The translations under genes and the position numbers were made by a program. The notes under the pieces were generated by a model. The model ran no database searches and was not told where the DNA came from. It saw nothing but the letters and a program-made list of their open reading frames with translations. From the NCBI RefSeq assembly GCF_900101855.1, contig NZ_FMVC01000009.1, positions 62,001 to 126,000 of the forward strand: a DNA stretch of 64,000 nt, given 5' to 3'. Shown piece by piece: positions 32,186 through 40,788 of the stretch. Origin of the DNA: Flavobacterium anhuiense (lineage in GTDB: Bacteria > Bacteroidota > Bacteroidia > Flavobacteriales > Flavobacteriaceae). Positions within the stretch are counted from its first letter, which is position 1; every line of letters begins with the position of its first letter.

Positions 32186-33817
32186 TTACATCATTCCTGG
32201 CATTCCGCCTCCCATTGGCATTCCGGCTCCGGCATTTTCTTCTTTAATATCAATTAATGCACATTCTGTAGTTAAAATCATTCCAGAAACAGATGCAGCG
32301 TTTTCAAGAGCCACACGAGTTACTTTTTTAGGATCGATAATTCCTGCAGTAAGCATATCTACATATTCGTCGGTTTTTGCATTGTATCCGAAATCACCTT
32401 TTCCTTCAGAAACTTTTGCTACAACAACAGATCCTTCAAGACCAGCGTTTTCAACGATAGTTCTTAATGGAGCTTCAACAGCGCGAGAAACGATTTGAAT
32501 TCCAGTTGCTTCGTCAGCGTTGTCAGCTTTTAAGTCAGCCAAAGCAATTTTCGCTCTTAATAAAGCAACACCACCACCAGCAACGATTCCTTCTTCTACA
32601 GCAGCACGAGTTGCGTGTAAGGCGTCATCTACTCTGTCTTTTTTCTCTTTCATTTCAACTTCAGAAGCTGCACCAACATAAAGAACTGCAACACCGCCAG
32701 CTAATTTAGCCAAACGCTCTTGTAATTTTTCTTTATCGTAATCAGATGTAGTAGTTTCCATCTGACCTTTAATTTGGTTTACACGATTTTTGATGATATC
32801 AGCCTCACCAGCACCGCTTACGATAGTTGTATTGTCTTTATCGATAGAAACTCTTTTTGCATTTCCTAACATTTCGATAGTTGTATTTTCAAGAGTATAT
32901 CCTCTTTCTTCAGAGATAACGGTACCTCCAGTTAAGATTGCGATATCTTCTAACATTGCTTTTCTTCTGTCCCCAAAACCTGGAGCTTTTACAGCAGCAA
33001 TTTTAAGAGCACCTCTTAATTTGTTTACTACAAGAGTAGAAAGAGCTTCTCCGTCAACATCTTCAGCGATAATCAATAATGGTTTTCCTGATTGTGCAAC
33101 TGGCTCTAAAACTGGAAGTAATTCTTTTAAAGAAGAAACTTTTTTGTCATATAATAAGATGTATGGAGAGTCTAATTCAACTTCCATTTTCTCCGGATTT
33201 GTTACGAAGTAAGGAGAAAGGTATCCTCTGTCAAACTGCATACCTTCAACAACGTCAACGAAAGTATCAGTTCCTTTAGCTTCTTCTACAGTGATAACAC
33301 CTTCTTTTCCAACTTTAGCGAAAGCTGTAGCGATTAATTCACCAATAACTTCATCATTGTTAGCAGAGATAGAAGCAATTTGCTGAATTTTGTCAGAATC
33401 GCTTCCAACCACTTTAGCTTGTTTTGCTAAGTCAGCCACGATAGTTTCAACAGCTTTGTCGATACCGCGTTTCAAATCCATTGGATTTGCACCTGCAGCA
33501 ACGTTTTTAAGACCTTCTTTTACGATCGCTTGAGCTAAAACTGTAGCAGTTGTAGTTCCGTCTCCAGCTAAATCATTGGTTTTAGAAGCCACTTCTTTCA
33601 CCATTTGCGCACCCATATTTTCTAATGCGTCTTTTAATTCGATTTCTTTTGCAACAGAAACACCATCTTTAGTAACAGTCGGTCCACCAAATGATTTTCC
33701 GATGATTACGTTACGACCTTTTGGTCCAAGAGTTACTTTTACAGCATTTGCTAATGCGTCAACACCACGTTTTAAACCGTCACGTGCTTCAATATCAAAT
33801 TTTATGTCTTTTGCCAT
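32186..33817 (-). CDS. groL: Chaperonin GroEL
   Basis: The 60-kDa chaperonin forming the double-ring ATP-dependent folding chamber. It is 543 aa, starts MAKDIKFDIEARDGLKRG, carries the ATP-binding segments LGPKGRNVII and AGDGTTTATVLAQ, and the late signature AAVEEGIVAGGG, and ends in the Gly/Met-rich tail GGGMPGMM. It is co-transcribed with groS (82-base gap) and ends at a strong terminator. Confidence 0.99.
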   Translation of the reverse strand: MAKDIKFDIEARDGLKRGVDALANAVKVTLGPKGRNVIIGKSFGGPTVTKDGVSVAKEIELKDALENMGAQMVKEVASKTNDLAGDGTTTATVLAQAIVKEGLKNVAAGANPMDLKRGIDKAVETIVADLAKQAKVVGSDSDKIQQIASISANNDEVIGELIATAFAKVGKEGVITVEEAKGTDTFVDVVEGMQFDRGYLSPYFVTNPEKMEVELDSPYILLYDKKVSSLKELLPVLEPVAQSGKPLLIIAEDVDGEALSTLVVNKLRGALKIAAVKAPGFGDRRKAMLEDIAILTGGTVISEERGYTLENTTIEMLGNAKRVSIDKDNTTIVSGAGEADIIKNRVNQIKGQMETTTSDYDKEKLQERLAKLAGGVAVLYVGAASEVEMKEKKDRVDDALHATRAAVEEGIVAGGGVALLRAKIALADLKADNADEATGIQIVSRAVEAPLRTIVENAGLEGSVVVAKVSEGKGDFGYNAKTDEYVDMLTAGIIDPKKVTRVALENAASVSGMILTTECALIDIKEENAGAGMPMGGGMPGMM

Positions 33818-33899
33818 TTTAATTTTTGTTTAAAGTTTGATTTGTTTCAAGTTAAATGAAGTTCTTAATTTGTAATACTCCGTACTTAATACAATATTT

Positions 33900-34175
33900 T
33901 TAGATAATCGCTAAAATATCATCCTCACGCATGATTAGGTAATCAGTGCCTTCTAGTTTTAACTCTGTTCCTGCATATTTACCATAAAGAACAGTGTCTC
34001 CAACTTTTACAGTCATAGTATGATCTTTAGTTCCGTTTCCTACTGCTACAACAGTACCTTTTTGAGGTTTTTCTTTGGCAGTATCTGGAATAAAAATACC
34101 TGAGGCAGTTTTGGTTTCAGCTGCAACAGGCTCAATAAGTACGCGGTCTGAAAGCGGTTTAATGTTTAAAGCCAT
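33900..34175 (-). CDS. groS: Co-chaperonin GroES
   Basis: A 91-aa heptameric lid of GroEL. It starts MALNIKPLSDRVLIEPV and has the mobile loop region (ETKTASGIFIPD) and the C-terminal LIMREDDILAII. It precedes groL on the minus strand. A GG-N10-GA sequence (TGGCACAATTTCTGA) about 50-65 bases upstream is a near miss to a sigma-54 site. No CIRCE element was seen. Confidence 0.99.
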   Translation of the reverse strand: MALNIKPLSDRVLIEPVAAETKTASGIFIPDTAKEKPQKGTVVAVGNGTKDHTMTVKVGDTVLYGKYAGTELKLEGTDYLIMREDDILAII

Positions 34176-34267
34176 GATTTTTATATTTATTAATAAGTTA
34201 TACTTTTTTTTTTGTTCTATAAACTTTCAGAAATTGTGCCACGCTAGAAAAACTGACATTTTTTCTT

Positions 34268-34301
34268 AAAAAAAATGCCAGCTTTGACAGGCTGGCATTA
34301 G
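34268..34301 (-). terminator. Terminator after secG
   Basis: On the minus strand AATGCCAGCC and the downstream GCTGGCATT form a stem followed by eight Ts. It separates secG from groS, so groSL should have its own promoter. Confidence 0.85.
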
Positions 34302-34321
34302 ATTTTTATATCGAGCTACAA

Positions 34322-34669
34322 TTATTTCGCTGCAGGTGCTGGTGTCGCAGGAGCAGGAGTAGTTCCTTGTGCTGGAGCTGCAGGTGCATTTACAGGAGCT
34401 TCAGTTTTGTCAATGATTTTAGATTCAGTATCGCTTAAAGATCCAGAGAAGCTTAAGCTTGAAAGTAAAATTAGCACAATTAAAACAGTAGCCAAAGTCC
34501 AAGTACTTTTATCTAAAAAGTCAGTTGTTTTTTGTACTCCACCTAACATTTGCGTTCCGCTGATAGTAGAAGACAATCCGCCTCCTTTAGGGTTTTGTAC
34601 CATGATAACTACGATCAATAGAAAACAAACTATTGTGATTAAAACTAAAAAAATTGAAAATGTGCTCAT
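34322..34669 (-). CDS. secG: Preprotein translocase subunit SecG
   Basis: Small inner-membrane component of SecYEG. There are two transmembrane helices (IFLVLITIVCFLLIVVIMVQ at about 5-24 and TWTLATVLIVLILLSS at about 55-70) with the conserved linker NPKGGGLSSTISG between them. The C-terminal tail is Ala/Pro-rich. It is 115 aa. It starts 3 bases after the upstream TPR-like gene, so the two are co-transcribed. Confidence 0.95.
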   Translation of the reverse strand: MSTFSIFLVLITIVCFLLIVVIMVQNPKGGGLSSTISGTQMLGGVQKTTDFLDKSTWTLATVLIVLILLSSLSFSGSLSDTESKIIDKTEAPVNAPAAPAQGTTPAPATPAPAAK

Positions 34670-34672
34670 TAC

Positions 34673-36397
34673 TTAATTATTGTTATTGTTATTTTGTTGT
34701 AAAATCTTAATATCCGATATGCGGTCTGCAAAGAAAGTAATTTTTTCTGGATATTTCAAAATTAATATTTCATATGCCTGAATTGCTTTTGTATATTTCT
34801 TTTGTTCCAGATAAACTCTAGCCAAAGTTTCTGTCATTAAATATGAATTGTCCTCTATATTGGTCTCAATTTGAACTGCTGGAGCACTGTTGCCAGGTTT
34901 TATTGGAGAAATTTTTGGATTGTTTTCGATAAATTTATCGATAATTTCAGCCTTTTTCTGTCTTTCTTCTTCTTTTGCCGCTTCAATTTTAGCTTTTTCT
35001 TCTGGAGAAACTTCGTTTGAGCGGTCAATTGGTTCTGTACGAGATAATTGAAGCCATTCTTGGAATGAATGTTTTTCGTTAAGAGAAAAATCTAAAGGTT
35101 TTCCGATTTCTAAATGCTCTGCTGCGGTTTTTGCAGGTTCATTAGGTTCTTCTTCTTCTTCGATTATTTCTTCAATTGGTTCCTCATTTTCTTCCTGAAT
35201 TTCCTCTTCGTCTTTATCCTCAGATTGCAGAACTTCTAGAATTTCTTCTTTTGGTTCTTCAGGTGTTTTTGTTTCAGCTTCTTTAATCGAAGAAAGTATA
35301 GATCGTTCAATGGTATTCATTTTAAATTCCGGAATGATCATTTCTTCGATAACGCTGTCATCTTCATCTTCTTCGACCGAATTTAAAACAGGTTCTTCTA
35401 TAATACGATCAACTTTTATTTCCTCGGTTTTTGCAGACTGTTGTTCAGCAGTTGCAGCTTCTGATTCCTTAATCGAACTTAAAATAGAATTTTCAATACG
35501 ATCAAATTTATGTTCTTCAACTGCAATTATAGATTCAGGATCGGTGACAGAAGGAGTTTCAGAAACTTTTATCGAGCTTAAAATAGAATTTTCAACACGA
35601 TCAATTTTAGGTTCTTCCTTTATTATTGTTTCTTCTTCTATTTCTTCAACTAAAGCTTTAGTTTCTTCTTCCTCTTTTTCAATATTTGAAATTGAATCTG
35701 CAGAATCAACCTTATTTTCGGTTTCGATTACCGGTTTTTCAAAAGTAACCGAATGGGCTTCTTTGATTGCAAGAAAAATAGACGGATCTATTTCTGGAAG
35801 TTTTTTAGGCTCTTCTTCTATTACTGGTTTCTCAAAGGTAACCGAATGTGCTTCTTTTATGGCAAGGAAAATAGAAGGGTCAATTTCAGGAACTTTTTTA
35901 GGTTCTTCAGTAATTATGGGTTCTTCAGCTTTTATTGTCTCCTGAGTTTTTATTGGTTCTTCGATTTTTATAACCGAAGGAGTTTCAATTGAAGAAATTG
36001 CAGTTTCTTTAATTGTATCTTGAACAGGCTGTTCCTCAAGTTCTGTCTTTATTTCAATAGCTTTCTGGATTTGCTCAGGCGAAATAATTTCACTATCAAA
36101 AACGGTAATTTCGAGAAGATCTCTCAATTTTTGTTCGTAGAAATCATTCTGAATAGAAGTAAAAGCTTCAGAAGTAATAAAATCAAATAAAACAGAACGA
36201 TCTGCAGTATATGCAGCAGTTACCTTTAAAGCATAATTATACTTAAAACTATTTTGATTGTAAAGTCCTTTTAATCGCAATGCACGCGCACTTTGAAAAT
36301 ACGGAAATTCATTCAAAACACTGCCTAATGCATCCGCTTGCTTTTCTGTAATAGCATCGGGTTTGTTCATTAAGTAGGTATAATCGCTAACGTTCAT
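34673..36397 (-). CDS. TPR-like protein with an acidic internally repeated middle region
   Basis: A 574-aa cytoplasmic protein of a Bacteroidota family found next to secG and lptE. Function unknown. The N-terminal ~130 residues are globular (NEFPYFQSARALRLKGLYNQ). The middle ~300 residues are very acidic and repetitive: two 31-aa units with DPSIFLAIKEAHSVTFEKPV, then three diverged units with ENSILSSIKVSE, ENSILSSIKESE and ERSILSSIKEAE. The C-terminus is a TPR-like hairpin (TLARVYLEQKKYTKAIQAYE). The repeated S-I-x-x-x-I-K-E-A/S motifs look like multivalent docking sites. It starts upstream of secG in the same operon. Confidence 0.82.
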   Translation of the reverse strand: MNVSDYTYLMNKPDAITEKQADALGSVLNEFPYFQSARALRLKGLYNQNSFKYNYALKVTAAYTADRSVLFDFITSEAFTSIQNDFYEQKLRDLLEITVFDSEIISPEQIQKAIEIKTELEEQPVQDTIKETAISSIETPSVIKIEEPIKTQETIKAEEPIITEEPKKVPEIDPSIFLAIKEAHSVTFEKPVIEEEPKKLPEIDPSIFLAIKEAHSVTFEKPVIETENKVDSADSISNIEKEEEETKALVEEIEEETIIKEEPKIDRVENSILSSIKVSETPSVTDPESIIAVEEHKFDRIENSILSSIKESEAATAEQQSAKTEEIKVDRIIEEPVLNSVEEDEDDSVIEEMIIPEFKMNTIERSILSSIKEAETKTPEEPKEEILEVLQSEDKDEEEIQEENEEPIEEIIEEEEEPNEPAKTAAEHLEIGKPLDFSLNEKHSFQEWLQLSRTEPIDRSNEVSPEEKAKIEAAKEEERQKKAEIIDKFIENNPKISPIKPGNSAPAVQIETNIEDNSYLMTETLARVYLEQKKYTKAIQAYEILILKYPEKITFFADRISDIKILQQNNNNNN

Positions 36398-36489
36398 TCT
36401 TTATTTTTTGGTTTAATTGGTTAATTGTTTAATCATTGATTTGTTTTTTAGCTGTTTAATCGATTAAACGATTCGACAAGCAAGTAAAA

Positions 36490-37008
36490 CTACCATTTTG
36501 CCAATGACTCATTAAAGATGTCCTGTGTGATTCTTTCAAAAATAACTCTAATTGCTTCAGTTAAAACAGAACCTGTCGGTAAGTCTCGTCCAGGGAAATC
36601 ATAATAGAATTCAAAAGCCTTTTCAAAATCATCTGTTTCCTTCTTTTTATTCATAAATCTTACATTGACACGAATCGATAAACGGTTTTGGGCTGCTCCT
36701 GCTTGGCCATTTGCATCTACAGCAGTTGCCGTCATGGGCGTTATTCTGTAATCAATAATTTCTCCTTCATAGACCAAATCACCGCCATTGCTAACCAAGT
36801 TTAAGTTCGTTTGGTTCATAATCAAATCCTGTAAAGCCAAGGTGAAAGTCCTATCGATTCCAGGTTCAATTAAATCGGCATTATTCTGAAAAAAGTTGAC
36901 TTGAAATGTTTTGGCATCGATTTTTCCAGTTCCTGTAAAGTTGTAAACAGAACAGCCACTTAACATAAAAAGGCTTAATAATGCGAAAAGAGAATATATT
37001 TTTTTCAT
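36490..37008 (-). CDS. lptE: LPS-assembly lipoprotein LptE
   Basis: Outer-membrane lipoprotein that supports LptD in inserting lipopolysaccharide. It has lipoprotein signal MKKIYSLFALLSLFMLSGCS with lipobox LSGC, then the LptE domain (FTLALQDLIMNQTNL; YEGEIIDYRITPMTATA). I chose ATG 37008, giving 172 aa. An upstream in-frame ATG at 37044 would add 12 residues that come from the adjacent palindrome and would spoil the signal peptide. It lies between the sigma-54 activator gene and the TPR-like gene, as in related genomes. Confidence 0.88.
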   Translation of the reverse strand: MKKIYSLFALLSLFMLSGCSVYNFTGTGKIDAKTFQVNFFQNNADLIEPGIDRTFTLALQDLIMNQTNLNLVSNGGDLVYEGEIIDYRITPMTATAVDANGQAGAAQNRLSIRVNVRFMNKKKETDDFEKAFEFYYDFPGRDLPTGSVLTEAIRVIFERITQDIFNESLAKW

Positions 37009-37036
37009 AATATTTAAGAGGGAATCCCAATTTTTA

Positions 37037-37085
37037 AATTCCAAATTCCAATTGAGCCAAATATAGGTAATTGGAATTTGGAATT
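37037..37085. repeat. Perfect 17-base hairpin between the sigma-54 activator and lptE
   Basis: AATTCCAAATTCCAATT (37037-37053) and AATTGGAATTTGGAATT (37069-37085) are exact reverse complements around a 15-base loop. There is no T tail, so it is a repeat rather than a clear terminator. Confidence 0.85.
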
Positions 37086-37107
37086 CGAAATTGTAATTTA
37101 ATTATTT

Positions 37108-38367
37108 TTATAAATCGAATTGCTTGATTTTGCGGTATAAAGTTCTTTCGGAAATACCCAATTCATCTGCTGCCGCTTTGCGTTTTCCTTTGTTTTTCTC
37201 TAATGATTTTTTGATCATTTCGATTTCTTTTTGTTCCAAACGTAAAACCTCTTCTTCCTCGATAGTTTCAGCAAATAAATAATTATCATCCTGTATCTGA
37301 TAGTTATCTTCGCGAACAGTAGGTGTTGTCATAACAGCAGTTCTAGGTTCTTCTTCAAAATCAATTTCGCTGTCGTTCTGCTGATTTCCGTATATTTTCT
37401 GAATTAGATTTGGATTAATATCTTGTACTTTAGAAGATCCGTTTTTCATCAATTCTAAAGTGAGTTTTTTCAGATCGTTCAGATCGCTTCTCATATCAAA
37501 AAGCACCTTATATAATATGTCTCTTTCTGTACTAAAATCGCTTTCTTTTTTGCTGTCGCTGATAACAGAAGGCAAATTGCTTCCTTCAGCTGGCAAATAA
37601 GATTGTAAAGTCGCAAGATTGATATCGCGATTGGTTTCTAAAACAGAAATCTGTTCAGCCACATTTCGAAGCTGACGAATATTCCCGCTCCATCTGAATT
37701 TTTGCAAAAGCTGAACAGCATCGTCGTCAAGTCTTAAAGGTGGCATTTTATATTTATGAGCAAAATCTGCCACAAATTTCCTGAATAACAAATGAATGTC
37801 ATCGTTTCTTTCGCGCAAAGGCGGCAAAGTAATTTCGACTGTACTTAAACGATAGTACAAATCTTCACGGAATTTACCTTTTTCTATAGCATTAAATAAA
37901 TTCACATTGGTTGCAGCAACAATGCGGACATTGGTTTTTTGAACCTGAGATGAACCTACTTTTATAAATTCACCGTTTTCTAAAACACGAAGTAATCTTA
38001 CCTGAGTAGTCAGTGGTAATTCACCAACTTCGTCAAGGAAAATTGTTCCGCCGTCTGCCACTTCAAAATAACCTTCACGTGTGCTTGTTGCGCCCGTAAA
38101 AGCACCTTTTTCGTGTCCAAAAAGTTCACTGTCAATAGTTCCTTCTGGAATTGCACCGCAGTTTACGGCAATATATTTACCATGCTTTCTATGTGAAAGC
38201 GAATGTATAATTCTTGGAATATTTTCTTTACCAACACCACTTTCCCCAGTTACCATAACCGAAATATCAGTTGGAGCAACCTGAATGGCTTTTTCGATAG
38301 CGCGATTTAATTTCGGATCATTTCCAATAATCTCAAATCGCTGTTTTATTGCTTGAACTGTTTCCAT
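37108..38367 (-). CDS. Sigma-54-dependent Fis-family transcriptional activator
   Basis: An AAA+ activator of RNA polymerase-sigma54 without an N-terminal receiver domain. It has Walker A GESGVGKENI (about residue 40), the sigma-54 contact loop GAFTGA, Walker B IFLDEVGEL, and the sensor region RWSGNIRQLRN. A C-terminal Fis-type HTH reads GKRKAAADELGISERTLYRK. I chose ATG 38367 (METVQAIKQRFEIIG, 419 aa). The longer frame from 38406 begins MKPETKKLETKNY, which is encoded by a TTTCAAG-type intergenic repeat. It is first in the line lptE-TPR-secG, so it may act on envelope genes, but this is inferred. Confidence 0.92.
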   Translation of the reverse strand: METVQAIKQRFEIIGNDPKLNRAIEKAIQVAPTDISVMVTGESGVGKENIPRIIHSLSHRKHGKYIAVNCGAIPEGTIDSELFGHEKGAFTGATSTREGYFEVADGGTIFLDEVGELPLTTQVRLLRVLENGEFIKVGSSQVQKTNVRIVAATNVNLFNAIEKGKFREDLYYRLSTVEITLPPLRERNDDIHLLFRKFVADFAHKYKMPPLRLDDDAVQLLQKFRWSGNIRQLRNVAEQISVLETNRDINLATLQSYLPAEGSNLPSVISDSKKESDFSTERDILYKVLFDMRSDLNDLKKLTLELMKNGSSKVQDINPNLIQKIYGNQQNDSEIDFEEEPRTAVMTTPTVREDNYQIQDDNYLFAETIEEEEVLRLEQKEIEMIKKSLEKNKGKRKAAADELGISERTLYRKIKQFDL

Positions 38368-38526
38368 ATAGTTTTTTGTTTCAAGTTTTTTTGTTTCAGG
38401 TTTCAAGTTTTTGATTTGACCTTTAACGTTTAAACTTTTGGCCTATAATTTTTTATCTTTTGCCACAGATTAAAATGAGTAATACGGATCTTTTTTAAAA
38501 TCGTTAGAAATCTTTATTACTAATTA

Positions 38527-38987
38527 ACCACAAATTACACAAATTAGCGCAAATTTTATTTATGAATTTATTAATCTTTTGTGCACTAATGATTTGTTTT
38601 GAAAATTTGCAATTATTCCAACAGGGGTATCTGCTAGTTTCATATAATTTAAAACCTGTGCAAGATGATCATTACAGATTTCTTTTACAGATTTTACTTC
38701 TAATATTATGTCATCATAAACAACAAAATCGGCATAGAATTTATGAGGCAAAATAGTTCCCTTATATTCAATTGCAAATTCTTTTTCTCGATGATACGGA
38801 ATGTTGTTATTTTTAAATTCAATTTCTAATGCATCTTTATATACAATTTCAAGTAATCCAGGCCCCAATAATCTATGTACTTCCATGCATATGCCTACAA
38901 TTTGATAATTTTGATCTTTCTTGTAGTAATATTCGTTGCCATCAATCATAAAAAAAATAATTTGCGGAAATTTGTGTAATTTGCGGT
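38527..38987. repeat. Inverted-repeat-bounded cassette C (carries a GxxExxY gene)
   Basis: The left arm 38527-38555 (begins ACCACAAATTACACAAATTA) and the right arm 38959-38987 are reverse complements at 26 of 29 positions. They enclose the gene at 38560-38949 with only 4 bases after its stop and 9 before its start. Pairing continues weakly outward (TTAACC / GGTTAA). The arrangement is the same as in cassettes A and B but with a different gene family. Confidence 0.82.
38560..38949 (-). CDS. GxxExxY protein (PD-(D/E)XK-like superfamily)
   Basis: A 129-aa protein with the family-defining motif GLLEIVY inside VHRLLGPGLLEIVYKDALEI (residues ~26-45). A nuclease-like core follows (HKFYADFVVYDDIILEVKS, with Asp and ExK resembling PD-(D/E)XK active sites; DHLAQVLNYMKL). 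The biological role of the family is unknown. It is co-directional with miaB and the sigma-54 activator and is tightly enclosed by 29-base inverted repeats, so it appears to be an inserted passenger rather than part of either operon. Confidence 0.92.
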   Translation of the reverse strand: MIDGNEYYYKKDQNYQIVGICMEVHRLLGPGLLEIVYKDALEIEFKNNNIPYHREKEFAIEYKGTILPHKFYADFVVYDDIILEVKSVKEICNDHLAQVLNYMKLADTPVGIIANFQNKSLVHKRLINS

Positions 38988-38993
38988 TAAAAA

Positions 38994-40439
38994 TTAATTC
39001 ATTTCAGAATATCCTACAGCTTCACCTTTCAGTGTTCCAGAAGTACAGCTTGTAATTTTTACGTTTACGAAATCTCCAATTTTGTAATTTTCTTTTGGGA
39101 AAACAACCGTAATGCTCTGAGAGTTTCTCCCTGAGAATTCATCTTTAGATTTTTTAGAAACTTTTTCAACTAAAACTTCAACTGTTTTTCCAACAAATTC
39201 CTCACTTCTAAACCAAGCATGTTTTTGCTGTAAATCAACAATTTCCTGCAATCTTCTGGCTTTTGTTTCCTCTTCCACATCATCTTTCATTTTTCTTCCA
39301 GCCAAAGTTCCAGGGCGCTCAGAATACGAATACATATAACCGAAATTATATTTTACATATTCCATTAAGCTTAACGTATCTTGATGATCTTCTTCTGTTT
39401 CTGTTGGGAAACCAGCAATCATGTCCTGCGAAATCGAAGCATCAGGAACAATCGCCCTAATTTTATCAATCAAAGCCATATATTCTTCACGGCTGTGAAG
39501 ACGATTCATCTCCTTCAAAATTCGGTTACTTCCAGATTGAACCGGCAAGTGAATATGTTTGCAGATATTAGGATATTTCGCAATAACATGCAAAATGCTC
39601 TCATGCATATCCTGCGGATTTGAAGTCGAAAATCGAATACGCATTTTAGGAAAACCAGCCGCCACCATTTCAAGCAATTGCTCAAAATCTACTGCAGTTG
39701 CTTTTTGCATTTCAGAAGCATTTACAAAATCTTTTTTCAATCCACCACCGTACCAGAGGTAACTGTCAACGTTTTGGCCAAGAAGCGTAACTTCTTTATA
39801 GCCTTTGTTCCATAAATCCTGAATTTCAGCCATAATACTTTGCGGCTCACGGCTACGTTCGCGACCGCGCGTAAAAGGCACAACACAAAATGTGCACATA
39901 TTATCGCAACCACGAGTGATCGAAACCAAAGCTGTAATTCCATTACTCATTAAACGAACAGGGGATATGTCTCCGTAAGTTTCTTCTTTTGATAAGATTA
40001 CATTTATGGCGTCACGTCCTTCTTCAACTTCTGCCAATAAATTTGGAAGATCTTTGTAAGCATCAGGACCAACAACAAGATCAACTATTTTCTCTTCTTC
40101 CAAAAACTGACTTTTCAAACGCTCGGCCATACAGCCCAAAACGCCCACTTTCATTTTAGGATTGGTTCGTTTTACGGCATTATATTTTTCAAGGCGCTTA
40201 CGAATAGTCTGCTCTGCTTTGTCACGAATAGAACATGTGTTCACCAAAACCAAATCAGCTTCTTCAAGAACTGAAGTTGTGTTATATCCTCCGTCAGACA
40301 AAATGGAAGCTACGACTTCGCTGTCCGAAAAATTCATCGCACAGCCGTAACTTTCTATAAAAAGTTTTTTAGTATTCTCAGGTTTATTTTCCAGAACAAG
40401 ACTTTCACCCTGTTTGCTTTCTTCAATAATCTTTTCCAT
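38994..40439 (-). CDS. miaB: tRNA-2-methylthio-N6-dimethylallyladenosine synthase MiaB
   Basis: Radical-SAM methylthiotransferase that adds a methylthio group to i6A37 of tRNAs. It has the N-terminal UPF0004 domain with cluster cysteines (ESYGCAMNFSDSE, VNTCSIRDKAEQT, VGVLGCMAERLK), a radical-SAM motif CDNMCTFCVVPFTRGRERSR, and a C-terminal TRAM domain ending near the stop. It is 481 aa. A good promoter candidate lies 18-50 bases upstream. Confidence 0.96.
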   Translation of the reverse strand: MEKIIEESKQGESLVLENKPENTKKLFIESYGCAMNFSDSEVVASILSDGGYNTTSVLEEADLVLVNTCSIRDKAEQTIRKRLEKYNAVKRTNPKMKVGVLGCMAERLKSQFLEEEKIVDLVVGPDAYKDLPNLLAEVEEGRDAINVILSKEETYGDISPVRLMSNGITALVSITRGCDNMCTFCVVPFTRGRERSREPQSIMAEIQDLWNKGYKEVTLLGQNVDSYLWYGGGLKKDFVNASEMQKATAVDFEQLLEMVAAGFPKMRIRFSTSNPQDMHESILHVIAKYPNICKHIHLPVQSGSNRILKEMNRLHSREEYMALIDKIRAIVPDASISQDMIAGFPTETEEDHQDTLSLMEYVKYNFGYMYSYSERPGTLAGRKMKDDVEEETKARRLQEIVDLQQKHAWFRSEEFVGKTVEVLVEKVSKKSKDEFSGRNSQSITVVFPKENYKIGDFVNVKITSCTSGTLKGEAVGYSEMN

Positions 40440-40456
40440 TGTAAAAATTCAAAGTG

Positions 40457-40488
40457 CAAAGATAGGGTAATTGAAATGAATGTGACAA
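40457..40488 (-). promoter_or_regulatory. Candidate promoter of miaB
   Basis: On the minus strand CTTG (TTG at 40485-40487) is followed after about 20 bases by TATCTTTG (40457-40464), matching the Bacteroidota -33/-7 pattern. The ATG is 18 bases downstream. Confidence 0.55.
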
Positions 40489-40492
40489 GATG

Positions 40493-40788
40493 TCAGATAA
40501 AGAATTAACAATGTTTTAAAAAATTTAGATTACAGATTTTAGATTTATATTGTGAGGTGTTTTATTAATTTAATTTCTATGGAAAAAAACTGAAATCTAA
40601 AATTTTCAATATTAAATAAAGGAATTTCTCGGTCAGAAATCACTAAAAGTTATACCTATATATATAATCGAGATTATTACAGATAAATCTGCAATTTTAA
40701 GTTTCATAATATCAAAATACTTCAAAAATTCAATCGTAAGGTTAATATTTAAAAAAAATAAATACTTTTGTTGCAGAAAAATAGAGCA
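40493..40788. other. Divergent intergenic region between miaB and topA
   Basis: It holds an imperfect inverted repeat of the TTTAGATT vocabulary (CAGATTTTAGATTT near 40534 and GAAATCTAAAATTTT near 40592) and, just before topA, TACTTTTG at 40763-40770. The latter fits the -7 consensus with a transcription start about 12 bases before the ATG. No gene is seen. Confidence 0.5.

Noticed and set aside
32467..33279. Several + strand open frames inside groL
   Set aside because: Antisense shadows of a strongly conserved chaperonin gene.
35310..35945. 211-aa + strand open frame opposite the TPR-like gene
   Set aside because: Antisense shadow of the Glu/Lys-rich repetitive gene; its Ser/Phe/Ile-rich composition is the mirror of GAA/GAG codons.
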